From: Sphagnum compactum
Lineage: Eukaryota; Bryophyta; Sphagnopsida; Sphagnales
Assembly: GCA_965153455.1 (NCBI GenBank)
Contig: OZ234498.1
Location: 5,828,001 to 5,892,000, forward strand
DNA: 64,000 nucleotides
Direction of reading: 5' to 3'
A program made the position numbers and the translations under genes. Of the stretch, positions 51,749 through 64,000 are shown in pieces (position 1 is the stretch's first letter; every line of letters begins with the position of its first letter). The notes beneath the pieces were generated by a model. The model had not been told where the DNA came from. It was given only the letters and a program-made list of their open reading frames with translations, and ran no database searches.

Positions 51749-52676
51749 ATGGGGAAGAGGTTGTGTGAAGTTTCAAACATGTGCACTAGTTGTTGCAGGA
51801 GGTGCAGCAATAGTAGTAGGCCTAACCAGTCGAAGCGCAAATCAATGATCCCTTATGTTAAGGCTTCAGATCATCATCAAGAAGGCATGATGATGAAGTG
51901 CAGGAACCAAATTCATGTAATGCAGAATGGGAGCAAGGCCGTCACCTTCTTGTGCACAGATCAAGCTGAGCTCAGGTTCTATTTCAAAGCCAAAGGAAAG
52001 CTGGGCTTTTGCAGTGTGGAGAAACCAGGAAGACGAAGAGGAGGCCAGCAGCATCAGCACCCAATGTCCGTATGTATCGATTCAGATCCCTGCAACAAGA
52101 AGCTAGCATCATCAATAATACATGCTGCCAAGTTTGAAGCTGATGATGGAGAAGCAGCAAGTCACGGCATGTGTCCCCCCCGAAACAAAATCTCTTATGA
52201 GTTATGTGCCCCTGAAGATCAGAACTTGAACATCAATTTGAATACCCAAGATCAAGTTTGCTCCCCACAACACTGTACAAATGTGAAGGTAGGTGGTATA
52301 TATAATAATATTTCCCTCATGTAGGAAATAAGAAAACAACAAAAAATTACATAATTTTTTGTACTAATTGAGCCAGCTTGGGAAGAAGAAGAAGAAGATC
52401 ATGAGGAAATATAACTCTTCTTAACAGATTTTTTTATGGAGATCTTGTGTCTCCCAAACACAGGTGTGTACAGGGGAAACAGGAATGGAAATGAACCTCA
52501 ATATGCATTGCATGGATACAGTAAACCCTAAAATTGAACTCCCGTACGTATGTATGTACGCCTCTATATTTACTTATACAATTTTTTTTCTTCCAGACAT
52601 TCAAAGTACTTGTGATCTATGTTATGTTAATCAATACTTACATCATCATCATCATCATCATCATGTGATTTTTTAA
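51749..52676 (+). CDS. Unrecognised plant protein, two-exon model
   Basis: Not recognised. ATG at 51749 opens 180 codons to a good donor AAG|GTAGGT at 52288; the next acceptor, AAACACAG at 52456-52463, continues in phase 0 for 70 codons to a stop at 52676 (a further donor near 52549 is possible). An in-frame ATG at 51716 also exists. Seen: a Cys/Arg-rich start (CTSCCRRC), a central segment with AVTFLCTDQAELRFYF, a basic patch KPGRRRG, and Asn/Leu repeats near the end of exon 1 (LNINLNT) and in exon 2 (MNLNM) that resemble LxLxL repression motifs. GC content is clearly above the flanks, which supports coding. An acceptor-like CTACAG at 51695-51700 suggests an upstream leader exon. The C-terminal His run comes from a CAT microsatellite (52639-52664) and may not be translated. 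Could also be part of a longer gene. Confidence 0.45.
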
Positions 52677-55600
52677 AAAAAATTCCAAAACATTTGTGTC
52701 ACTTTTTTGACCAATTTTGTTTTCCTAGTGTAAATTTTGTTGGACTAATTTTGCTAAGTTTTTGGAAGAACTCACCAAATTTTCAAGATTACAAATTAAT
52801 TGAAAAGATAAAACCCCGCTTAGCCTACATGTTCTTTCAAGGCTGTGTATGAATTTCCACAAAATGTATTGCCTTTTTTTTGCATTCAATAGGAGCTAGG
52901 AATCTTGTTTTTCAGTCTAGATTGTATAATTCCACTAGTTCAAACATTGCCTAGTACTTCTCAGTACTTACCCCAAAAGCCTTTTGTGATCTTGTTGATT
53001 CGACAACATGCTTGCGGGTTTTGGGTGTGCTTGATTTTTGAGGAAAGAGCTGGTGAGAGGATGATCAATTCCCATTACGGGAAACACACAATTACATCCC
53101 TCATTGCAACAAGGTGTTGCCTCACACATCCTTACTTCGTAAATCTTCAATTTTTATAAGCTTTCTTCACTCTTGGGTGGACCTAGTTGGAAATCAAATT
53201 GAGGATATATATATATATATATATAACCTATTTGATGAAGTCCATACATGACATCAAAAATATCATTTTATGATTAGTCTTATGTGATTACAAGTGGTAT
53301 AAAGGTATAAACGACGAATCTGAATCCATTACAAATGGCATAAGCAACTAATATAGTCGATAAAGATCAGTCATAAAATGACTTTTTTTGACATAGTGAT
53401 AGTAAAATACACAAATTTGGCCAAAGTGAGCTTCCTTGATCTCAATGGCATAGACGGGGATTTTGCACATCTTAAATATGAGGGGGGGAGAAAGGAAGGT
53501 TGCATGTGACCTAAATTTAATGTTGATTTAGTTTTGAAGTTAGACTAGCCAAAACTTGACCATTGCAAACCAATTGATTTGATTCTCTGAAATGAATTTC
53601 TGCGCACAAAGGTGAACCATATAATAGTAATAATAATAATAACAACAACAATATGGCATGTCTGAAGTGAAATTTGAAGTTATAGGATGACTGCACTGAA
53701 GATGGAAATTCTGAAGAATGCTAAAATCAATGCACCACCTCCTCCTTTCATTACGACATAATGTTCAAAGAAGTATGATGACACTCCCTGTATCATACAT
53801 ACATCATTCTATGAATTTTGCACTTGTAATATTTTCTTCATCAGCTGCACATATATATATATATATATGTATATTTTTTCTTAATATTGTCTCATATCAT
53901 GATGATGCATTGCTCCATCAAGATCAAATTAAACTAATGAGTTGGTTCCTTCCCTCCTCCCAAGTGCAATGCAATGCAGATATGGGATAACTTGAGGATT
54001 GCAGGACAATTCTGGATGTAGTAGTACTTACTCACTGGACAAGGTCTATGAAATTTCATTTGTGTGCTCTTCTGGGTTGGATATGTTTCTGCAGTTGCTC
54101 ATGTGTGTTGTCCCTGCAGCCAGGAGGAACATCTCATGTTTTCTCTCTTTTTGCGGGCGTCTTTTGTTGTTGATTTGAGTGCGTTTATCTTCATGTTCAT
54201 GTTCCTTTGTTGTTTTGACGATTTTAAACGAAATCCCGAGGTGGTTGGGAAGGATGGGTAGAAGAAAGCCCTTTAATTTTTGGTTGCAGTCCACTTTAAA
54301 AATTACATCTGTGGAACGAATGGCATGGGATGATCACCACCCATCTCTAAAATCTCAAGCTGCTCAACATGTTTTTTTCCTTATAATTGGCCAATTCCTG
54401 ATGAAAGGCATGATTCTCTCCCAGGTAAGTAGTTCATCTAATAACCAATCATAAGCTTTTTCTGAAAGTATTCGCAAGAATGAAAAATAGAGCTGTCCAA
54501 AATTGCTATTTGCAAACAATTTTCAACTAAGCAGCTTAATATTGTTGCCAATTTATATATACATATATACCCTAAACCCAAACCTTAAAACCAAGTCCCT
54601 GAATCTGTGTTGCTGACCTCAAGTCTGGGGCTAAAATTTCAAAAAGCTTTACTTCCGTGTTTTGTGTTCATGAAATGAAACTTGGGAAGAATGAATGAAT
54701 GAATGTTGTGACCTGCTTTGCTCATTATGGGTTGTTCATAAAAAGCCTTCCTGAAAATCATCAACCAGGACTGAATTAATTCTGTCGATTGCTGTTCTGT
54801 GTCATGAGCCGACAACGAGAGGCTCAAGGCTTGACAAAACCCTAGTTAAAGGGTTTAAGAAATCCCACATAGATTCTATGTGTGCGTGCTCCTTGTGAGC
54901 AAAGTTCTGCCAAACCAGTTGTCTTTGTCGGTGCCACGAATCCAACACTAAAAACAACGGAAAAATCAGACATACAAGGTACAAAATTGCTCATCAAAAC
55001 ATGAAGGCTTATATATAACAAAGATCTCCCACAAGATCCATTGAAAGTTTTTAATGGATGTTTTGGGTCCCAAAAATCACAATCTAAAAACCAATGCAAA
55101 ACTCACTTCTGAAAACTGACTACCAACCACATTGCAACTAGACAGAGTGAATCCAGAGGACGTATATCTTCTGCTGGCCTGCATCAGAGCGGGCGGGATT
55201 ACTACACTACTGAACTGCCTTCTTCAGGAAGTCAATCAACAACAACAGCAATGGCTGAATTCTTATCTAGAGCCATGATTTCTTCCCCACAAGTTTCTTG
55301 CATTTTTTTTACTTGTACAATTCCACTAATTTGTGTTGGTTTTTTTTGGCCTTGCGTCGTACTACCAAGGCAAGGATATTGTGGTTAGATTCATTATAGA
55401 GTATACTAGCTTAAGGGATTTTGGCCCCTAAGTAACGGGTCTGTTTTTATATGAGGAATTTTGAAAGATGATATTTTGGCTTGTGTTAAAACTTGAGATT
55501 AGTTATAGAGTTATCATATCTTGAAGGATTTTGGTTTCTTTTAGAGGATTTTTTTTTATGAAGATTAGGTATATTTTTGCATGGTGAAATATAATTGAGT

Positions 55601-56990
55601 TTCCATAATTCTTCTTCTTTTGCCTTAAGATACTTTTTAATGTAAATGGCAAGGCCATAGTGTGGTGGCACACCCCTTGTTATTTTATTGTCAACCTTGA
55701 CCCGTCTAAGCAAAGGTGGGAGACAAACAAACAAAATGTACATAACTAGTTGTGTACATTTTGTGTTTTGTGCAATTTTTGAATTCCAAATGTGACAATA
55801 TAATAAGGACTCAATCAGAAACCAAAAAAAAAAAAAAGGAGAAAAAAGGTAACAACCATAACAACTATGCACAACACCATCACATGTTCGTACTTGCTAC
55901 ATTCATATTTATTTAGTCCCTAAATAATAATAATAATAATAATAATACAATAGTTACAAAATTCCCATTGCATGAAACCATGAGTTCAATTATGCATGAT
56001 GATTCTCACAAGCCCAAAGAAGTTACAATAGTATTCTTCTATTTAATATAAGTTCAAAATACCGCATACTCTCAAGACATACCGTCATCATCCTTTGAGA
56101 ATATTCTAAAAATTCACTCATGATTCCCATGATTTTTATTAGTTGTGAAGTTAGGGGAACGGAAGTGATTCCACCAATCAGATCGATTGGTCATTGAACT
56201 CTATCATATCATAGCTGAATTTTTAGAGCAAGTTGCAATTTTCCTTTTCCTTTTGTGATCTGATGTTTGATTGAACCCACAAACATTTTCTTAGTGTAGG
56301 GTAAAGCCCTTGCAGGCAGGATGTACAAGATAATGGGGCCAATGCTCCGGTCTGCGTTGTACCTTGTGCACATGTGTTCTTATTGATGTTTTTCTTTTAA
56401 AAAAATGGTTTTTTTTTTTTTTTTTTGGGGGCCAACCAGAAATTGGGAACATTTAGGAAAATTTTATTTTTCTAGTGTAAATTCCAAATTTTTTGCTATT
56501 TATTGGGAAATATTCTCCAAATTTTCTACATGTTTGAATTTTTTTTAAAAGAGGAAGAAGTGACTACCAAGCTTGCCAATGTTGGGGGTGGGGAAGTTGT
56601 CAAGTTATGTTCCAAATGAGAGAGGAGGAAGGAGACATTCAGTTTTAGCAAATCAAGTAAATGCAAAGAGAGAGGTGTTCATGTGCAAGTGGTGGCTGAT
56701 GAGGAGGTTGTTTAGCTAGCTACTCATGATCTCCCAAGCATGGACCATCATCCTTTCTTTTATATATATATGTGCAAAATGGGTGTTTGAAAATGTTGGT
56801 GAAAACTTGTTTGAAAGGTGGCAACTTCAAAATTCAAAGATAAAAAAGTTATGATGGGGGGAGGGGTGGTAAGTTCATAGACTTTGTGTTATTGGGTTGT
56901 TCCCTCTTTCTCTTCTTTTTCGCAAAGTAAGAAAGAAAGCCTTTCAGACGTTGGTGGGGGTGAAAAAGGTCAAGATTTTGGGGTAAAAAA
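52677..56990. other. Gene-free DNA with microsatellites
   Basis: Contains TA runs (53205-53225, 53852-53868), a TAA/CAA run (53625-53652) and a TAA run (55926-55949), plus two short perfect stems near 54836-54885 (AACCCT/AGGGTT, CACATAGA/TCTATGTG). The stretch 54050-55250 is less AT-rich than its surroundings and might hold transcribed non-coding sequence, but no coding exon is convincing. Confidence 0.5.
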
Positions 56991-57029
56991 GAACGTGAAG
57001 TAGTAGGTGGTAAAAGGCTGTCAAAATGT

Positions 57030-58060
57030 CTTCTTGACTTCTGTCTTTTCCCGTGTTTGCAAAGCACAAATGTTTTGAGAAGTCAAATTGATCAAGGATG
57101 TCCACAAAGGCTGGCTCTCCAGAATAGAGTTTTAGTACCCTTTTTTGCCTTCCAAAAGCAAAGGGCATTCATGATGACTAAAACCTCTTTTGGGCCCTTC
57201 TTTCATCCCCCAACTCCTCTTTTGAACTTTTAAACATTAGAGTTATCTGCAGAGTACCTAATATGCTGAAACTCAGGATTAAATGCACGAAGTTCAAGAA
57301 TATTTATTATAGCTACAGGACACACAACAACAAATAGTGATTGGTTGAAAGCAATGAGGGAAAAAAAAAAGACAAGATGAAACTCAGTTTTGACCAAATT
57401 TGGTGCTAAAATGAAGCCCAGTGTACTTTCCTCACTGTTTGAAAAAAAATTCTCACCCTCTTTATGACCAAACATGGGTACTGGTGGTGCTGGAAATTTC
57501 CTTACTTTGCAGATATCTCTATTAGGTATCCTCTCCCTGCTTTCTTTTCTCACAGAGTAGCTTAAGTACCACACTCTCCTTTTTCCTGGTTCACATGAGT
57601 ATTATTATCTTGTTCTTGGTTTTAAGAGGAACTTTCGTCCTTGCCAATTTGTAATTCCCAAAGGAACCTCAGATTCAAGTTTCACCCAATACATTTGTAT
57701 GTTTGGTTCTACTTACCCAAAGTTGTTGGGCAATAATTGGGTTTTTTTTTCTATAGTTTTTGTGTGAAACTAAACAGGTCAAAGTTTTGTCTTTGTGGAC
57801 ATTCAAGTTGCAAATATCTTGTTGTTATAGAGTTAGTTATCCGTAAAGTAACCCTGTCTTCTTCACCTTGTCTTTGGGCCTCCTTTCACCCCCCTATCCC
57901 CTCTTTCAGTGGTATCCGCAAAGTAAAAGACAATTTAATAAATCCCCTCATTAGGAAAATGCTGATGATACTCAGCATTTAATGCACAAGGTTCGAGACT
58001 AATTAGACTAGTTCTACAGGGGAGGAGCAGTGAAAATATATGTAGCAGCAATGGAGGCGC
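57030..58060 (+). repeat. Diverged direct duplication, about 300 bp per copy
   Basis: Copy one (about 57080-57310) and copy two (about 57790-58030) share, in order, TGTCCACAAAG / TTGTGGACATTC-like sequence, TTTGGGCC-CTTTCA-CCCCC, TCCTCTTT-, TATC-GCA-AGTA, CTGA-ACTCAG and ATTTAATGCAC-AAGTTC or AAGGTTC blocks. Both copies are non-coding. Confidence 0.5.
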
Positions 58061-61000
58061 TCTAAGGAATTTTAAATGTTCAATTTCAAAATTTTCACTA
58101 AATGTTTTATTTAAGTAGGCAAGTTGATGTTCTTTTAAAAAAGTTGACAAGCTGAACTTTATATTTAAATATAATTAATTTTGACTAGTCATTGAACTCC
58201 AATACCTACATAGTCCTTGGTTTCGATTTATTGTAATTTGTTGGATTTGGAGTGGGCTTCATCCAATGAACTTGCATTTGCATGGGTTCACAAATTGTTA
58301 CCCACTTTTTAAGCTAGCAAAGTGGGGTTTCTTCTTTTTTTTTTAAAATGTGTGAGGTCAAGGAACCTTTGACACTTCACAAATTTTCACCTTTTTAACT
58401 TTCATTGAGGTTCAAATTTGTGAAGCCTCTCAAGGAAATGCTAAAGACCTTACACCTATACATTCTCTCTAGCATTCATGAGTGTGTAATGTGTAAATGG
58501 AATCGGACATGATTTTTGAACTAGGCTCAAACCTACACTTGAAGAACCTAAAAAATATAGCTAATCTAGCATAATCAAGATTTTATTTTTATTGTTTTAA
58601 CTGCACAATATTGGTTTAAACTAATGTTGGGCAAGTATTTGATTTTTGAACTACCCAGTCAAGTTTGGGGTTTAAAATAATAATGACAACTAAAGAATTA
58701 TGAGGGATTGGTTTTTTGAGTTTGAATTTTTCAAAAAATTGTCAAGTTTTTGAAATCCATTGATTGTCAAGTATGAGGTTAGGCCAAGGGTTTGGATTGT
58801 TTTGTACATAGATACACTATTTAGGTCTTTGACAAAAACTTGAAATGGTACACATTCCATTTTTGTAAGGTTGCCCAATTCTTTGACAAATATTTAGTTG
58901 GTTACATTTTTAAGTATAAAATATTTTAAACACATTTCAAATCCCAGGTTTCAAACACCCTAAACCCTTTTAAATGAGTTCTTTTTGTGTTTAAAAAGGA
59001 TAATCAAAATGTGAAAAACTATATAAACATTGTCTAAACATTACGTTTTTACATTGTGATATAGTGATAAGGAGGTGCCAATTACTACTTTTAGCATGAA
59101 TGCATTTGTCTATGGAGAATAATGAAGATTCCAACAATGAAAAATATTTTTTTTGTTTCAATTTGGTTAACAAGGATGTCAAATATCTATTGTGTTAGTA
59201 TAACCACAATGGGAAACTTGGGCTTCTCTACATGTCACCATGTTGCAAATGCATTTGTAAGTTTTTTACATCAATCGGATAATGGAAAAATGAATATAAC
59301 TTTCAAGAAATGATTTTTTGTAAGTGTCTAAATTTTTGTCACATGTTTGTAACAAATCTTGAAAATCCAAAGTATACCAAAACTCTTTGAGTTATGCAAC
59401 TCTTGTGGACATCAACAAATAAACCTTCAACAACCACAATAGTAACGTTTTCATACCAAACATAAATTGTTGACCAAGCAATTGTTCTTAAACTTAGGAT
59501 CCAACATCAACATCAACATGTTAAATTTTTTATCACTTGTCAAATGCATGCAAAAAAAGTGAAAGGTTGAAGAACCTCCAATACTTGGTGTTTAAAACAA
59601 GTAATGAATTGTTACAATTGAAGATAACAAATGTTTGCCCCCTCTTCAACCAAATTGTTAGAAATTCTTTTACAAAAAAATAAATCTCGAACTTCCTAAC
59701 ATGTTGATATGATAAACCCCAAGGCATCCCCAAAGAGACAATGTCCATATGTTTGGTTCAAAATACATCCTTTCATAATTGGTGACAAAATTTTAACTTC
59801 ACAAATTGCATAAGTTCTTGGAGTAGGTATCGAAGTTTAGGGTGCTATTGATTGTCAATTGTAACACAATGTGATGGTGCTATGAAAAGTCAAAACATTT
59901 TGGAATAACAATACCCAACTTGCAAACCTATTTAATCAACAACAAAATCAAATTTCCAACATGTTCATAAGACCCAAGAACTAAACAAATAACCTTGTAG
60001 ATTTCATGTGGTGATTAAAATGTAATGATAAAAAATAGGAAGGAAAGATGAAAGGAAAAATTCACATAGCTAGCCTTTACAAGAATGTTGAAATTTTAAA
60101 GTTTCAATTTAGAATTTGTACAAGCCTAATCCTATGCCAACCTCCCAAGCAAATTTTTTTGAGCCATGTAATACATTTTTGGATGTGAACTTGAATCACT
60201 TTTATGTTTGCATAATGTAACCCATTGGTGAATTTTTCATCAGTAATAAAATACTTATAGACCTTAGATATCTTGCCCAAAGTCATCAAATGGCTCCAAC
60301 ATGGCCAAGTTGTTGCAAGAAACAATTAAATTCAAAGTGATTGCACACATCTACATGTTAAAGCCCTCATCCATCACCACTATGAAAAATTGTGTCCATT
60401 GAAACCACACTACCCTGCAATTAAAGTTCAAAAGACAATTCATATGCAACTATTGTGCAACTATCCTTTGGGTATTACAACTATTGTGCAACTATCCCCC
60501 TAGAAATATAAGGTATTAATAAATAAATTGACACATTAGTAAATCAGTTAGTTGTATTATAGATGCAAGTGAGTTGAAAATGGGCATTTTATATAGTAAT
60601 TTATACACATCGTACATACATATGTTGTCAACCATGTCTGACATTTTCAAGATGTGGCAACTACTTTAGACCTGTGGTAAATGTGCCACTAAAACCACAA
60701 TTATGTTGTAACTAAAGTAACCTATTAATTATATTTTTTCCCCTTATAATCTATAATTTTTGCAACTATGCAAACACTAGGCACATAAATGGAAAATAGG
60801 AATCCTCTACATGCATTTCACATAATGCATTGATGTTTTCAAAGGCATTTTTAATGCACAATTTAAAGTGCAACAATGCTTACAATAGTTATAAAGTTTT
60901 TAATGTAAGGAATGAAAAACCTAACTATATTATTGATGGTAGAATGGTGAAGGAAACATGCTAGAAGGTGGTAGAAATGGCCCAATGGGATTGAAATGAA

Positions 61001-61580
61001 ATGCAAGTATTACAATTTGATGTTTTTTCAAATATATGAAAATGAAAGTCTTGATCATAGTATTTGTATTTGATCATTGATAAAAAAATATGATCACATG
61101 TACTATATGATCGTATTGAAGTATGTTTCTTATTAAATCTTGTATTTGATACTGGAATTTGATAATCTTTTATGAACTAAAATTCATTATTCGACAATTA
61201 TTTTCACCAAGGAAACATAAAATCTAACTATATAATATCTAATGCATCCTTGATGTGTGATTTCAATCTCTGTATTATGATGTTTGAATGAACTCCCTTT
61301 ATATTATGTAAACTTGACGAGATTGACAAAAAATCAATGTGCAAGATGGTTTGAAACAATGTCGATACAACCCCACGGGAAGGAAACTAGTTAGCCACTC
61401 CAATAAAAAATACATCCAAAGAAAACAAATCCAAACAACCAAAGGACATTCCACCCAATCTCAAAATGAAACTCACAATGATTTTCACTTGAGCTCTTAA
61501 CAAGAATGTGAAGAATTGACACAAAAGAACCTAATGCATCATGATCAATGCAAGCTAAATCTATACTATAATAATGAGGA
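58061..61580. other. Gene-free intergenic DNA
   Basis: AT-rich, no supported gene. The minus-strand ORF at 60104-60325 contains IQKCITWLKK, faintly like a hAT transposase segment, but this is too short to call. Confidence 0.5.
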
Positions 61581-62103
61581 TAATGATTAAAAGAAGTTGG
61601 AAAGGGAACATGGATGTTGGAGCTTGAGTTCTATGTGTGAGGGGATTGAACACCCCAACATAGGAGATTTGAAGCCACTTTGGTAGACAAAAAATGATGA
61701 GGGCAAAAAAAACATTAAAATTTCATTTCGTGAAGAAAGTTCACCACCCAACAAAGGACCTTCAAATGAAGGCCCACCCCCGAACTCAAACAAAAAATAG
61801 AAATTGCAAACCAAAATCTAGTGCAATCACTTTGATGCATCATCCTTAATAAGTCCAAATACACGCCTATCAAACCTTGTATATTCATACTAGAATAAGG
61901 TGGAGAGGATAGAGAGGCCATATATTGGGCCATGTCTTTGGCATAGGCAAGCAATGATAAACTTGGTGGGGGCTAGGGAAAAAGCCACTTCGGGCGTAAA
62001 ATAAAGCTTTCCTCAACCCCATCAAATGGAACACACAAAAAATGAGTTCCAAATGGAAGTTATCCACACACAAACATAAACACAAAAGAACATGAAATTA
62101 AAC

Positions 62104-62286
62104 TTATTCACAATCAAGGTCAATTCTTGTTCTCTTCTCGAATGGAAAATCTAGGAGGATGCGATTAAACACCATAGTCTCAACTTCAAGTCTCGCCTTC
62201 TCCACAAGAGGTTTAACCACCTCTCTATATACATCATGATCTGGTTCCAACACAAGAACATGACGACCAAAAGGACTAAAAAACAT
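62104..62286 (-). pseudogene. Unrecognised degraded ORF
   Basis: The minus strand encodes SPFGRHVLVLEPDHDVYREV, then VKPLVEKARLEVET, ending RTRIDLDCE and a stop. The regular, protein-like composition contrasts with the flanks, and further open pieces without stops follow at 61885-62085 and 61587-61954 in shifting frames. GRHVLVLEPD followed by a helix-like stretch resembles the nucleotide-fold segment of methyltransferase-type domains, but this is a guess. Probably a relic of a repeated ORF, perhaps transposon-borne. Confidence 0.35.
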
Positions 62287-63311
62287 AAATGCAATTATCT
62301 AAAAAAATATGGATCATAAGCAGAATGGGCAATTCCAACGAAGAGACATTGTGAAATAAGCAGGTAAATAAAAAAAACGAACACCCACATGTGGAAAAAT
62401 TCATACCAACAACCAAAGGTTCAAAAGGAGAAAACAAGACTAGATAAAAGTGGACAAGGTGGAAATGTGGATCTCCTAACCTCTTTTGAATGGGACATCT
62501 AATCTAGACTTCTCCATTGTTTCCATGCTAGTGTGGTTGTACAAGATATCATCCTTTGCCAATGAGACATTAGGGTGAAAGCACATTACGATGGTCAAAG
62601 ATTGTTGTCAAAAATATTACTTTTTCAAACTACATGTTTTTAAATTTCTAACAAGTTAATATTAAAAGGGTTTTTTGAAAATGGTACTTGGAATAAGGTG
62701 GTTCAAAACCCAAAGAATAAGATTGTCACTTTGAAATTGATATTAAATGACTAAAAAATATATTAGTGAGAAAATTATAATCATCACAACATACTGCAAA
62801 GTGTGAATATACTTCAAAAACCATTCAAATGATTACCAAACTTGATGAAGTACTCAATCATATATTACATATGAGTTCATTATCCCATTTCAATTTTATA
62901 TGAAGAGTTCCACTTATGTGATTTCACGAAATATATCTGGATGAGGTTTTTCATTCAAACAAGCGTAAACATGTGAATACATAAAAGTTGTTGATGAAAC
63001 ATTATCATTTGAAAGATAATAAGAATTGTGTTGGAGGTTTTGTGTCAAAAATCCATTTTATGTGTTCCACAAAATGCTAAATGAAATGAAGAAAACTTTG
63101 CCCCCAAAAAAAAACAAATGTACCCCCAAAAAAAAAAAATTTCTTGCCCAAAATGTACCACCATAATGTGTTTTCACCCTCTACACCTCACCATGTTGCA
63201 ATGAAGTTCCTAAAACTTAGTTCTCATTTATGGAACATCTCCAAGTTAGATGGAACGTCTCTGAATTAGATGAAACCTAGTTCATGAACAAGAAAATTCT
63301 ATTAACTTAGA

Positions 63312-63896
63312 TTGCACCACAAGCAACTAATGCAAAAAAATTTAACAAAAGTAGAGAAAAGGGCAACAATTGAAATTGTAAAAAGAGGAAGGAACTTTAC
63401 CTTCTTCCCCTTTGTTTTGGAGCTCATGCAAGACAAAGTGTTGATACCCACCCACCTCGAATGCATTTCATATTCATTGTTCTCAAAAAGGATTTAATCT
63501 CCTTGAAAACACGAAGGTCATCATCATGAAAAATTATGATAGCACCATCATCATACAAGTAATTGTTTATAAAATCGAATATTATGTAAATGTAATTTTC
63601 CACATGTTGGTTCTAATGGGGGACAGAGGAGGGAGGATCGGACAAATGAAGGATCGGCAAATTAAAGGAATTTTAGCAACTATTAAATTGGGCATCCCCT
63701 ATGGAGAATCTTGTATAATGGCACTTCCATTGACGAACATCTAGAAAATGAATTTGAAAACATTGCAAATATGAGGTGGTGTGATAAACAACCTTGGAAA
63801 GGACTTGCTAGAGGGTCTCATATTGAGGAGGCCATGAGCCAAATGATTCCTTGGCCTTCACAAAAGTTGGCCAAGAAAGCTAAAGATTTGATATAG
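63312..63896 (+). pseudogene. Unrecognised degraded ORF near right edge
   Basis: Two plus-strand pieces look protein-like. The second, from about 63711 to the stop at 63896, reads NGTSIDEHLENEFENIANMR, WCDKQPWKGLARGSHIEE and AMSQMIPWPSQKLAKKAKDL. The Trp/Lys-rich, amphipathic make-up is unlike random AT-rich translation. I do not recognise the family. A frame change separates it from the first piece (63312-63497). The right edge at 64000 may cut the locus. Confidence 0.35.
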
Positions 63897-64000
63897 ATAA
63901 CCCAAGGAAGATGCCAACTACGATGACCATAAGGTCTAAGTGAGAAGGTGGGACAAGGTGTCCATGGTGTTATCTTCTAAAGCATGTCTAAATCTCTTCC

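Noticed and set aside
60104-60325. Possible second hAT fragment (IQKCITWLKK)
   Set aside because: Only about ten residues look family-like and neither neighbouring frame continues the domain.
1-64000. CRISPR arrays, bacterial operons or a biosynthetic cluster
   Set aside because: No regular repeat-spacer arrays; the introns, repeats and gene types are plant nuclear, and the recognised genes are functionally unrelated.

Overview
The window is nuclear DNA from a land plant. The evidence is canonical GT-AG introns, four plant-type gene models, plant-style transposon relics (Ty1/copia, BED-finger hAT, PIF/Harbinger) and long AT-rich, CpG-poor intergenic DNA. Introns in the two many-exon genes are short (about 80-900 bp) while gene spacing is wide. 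That fits a moderately sized, transposon-diluted genome. I lean weakly towards a seed-free plant (bryophyte or lycophyte); nothing seen here fixes the lineage.

Layout. 1-7026 (minus): DNA ligase IV (LIG4), 22 exons joined in frame to about 790 residues, running off the left edge. 7027-7400: its CpG-rich 5' region. 7400-15600: gene-free, holding a badly decayed copia element (about 10470-13000, minus). 15600-20001 (plus): CpG-rich promoter, long leader and a Mpv17/PMP22-family membrane protein with an organelle-type N-terminus. 20000-35000: gene-free, with a BED-hAT transposase relic (26618-27638), a 34-bp minisatellite (28480-28830), a tRNA-like SINE head (29414-29470) and a 1.5-kb GGTTATT-like array that contains a 69-bp tandem repeat. 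35653-37488 (plus): SKP1-like protein of the ASK20/ASK21 type, two exons. 37500-51700: gene-free, with a decayed protein-kinase-like pseudogene (40840-41740), a minisatellite, and a PIF/Harbinger transposase fragment. 51749-52676 (plus): an unrecognised two-exon gene model. 52700-64000: gene-free apart from microsatellites, a local duplication and two unrecognised degraded ORFs.

The genes are unrelated housekeeping-type functions (end-joining repair, organelle membrane, SCF ubiquitin ligase adaptor) and show no sign of working as a unit. I found no convincing new multi-gene system. The most useful leads are the unknown gene at 51.7 kb, the kinase-like relic with DWG in place of DFG, the nested tandem arrays at 28.5-31.3 kb, and the related repeats on both sides of the SKP1-like gene.
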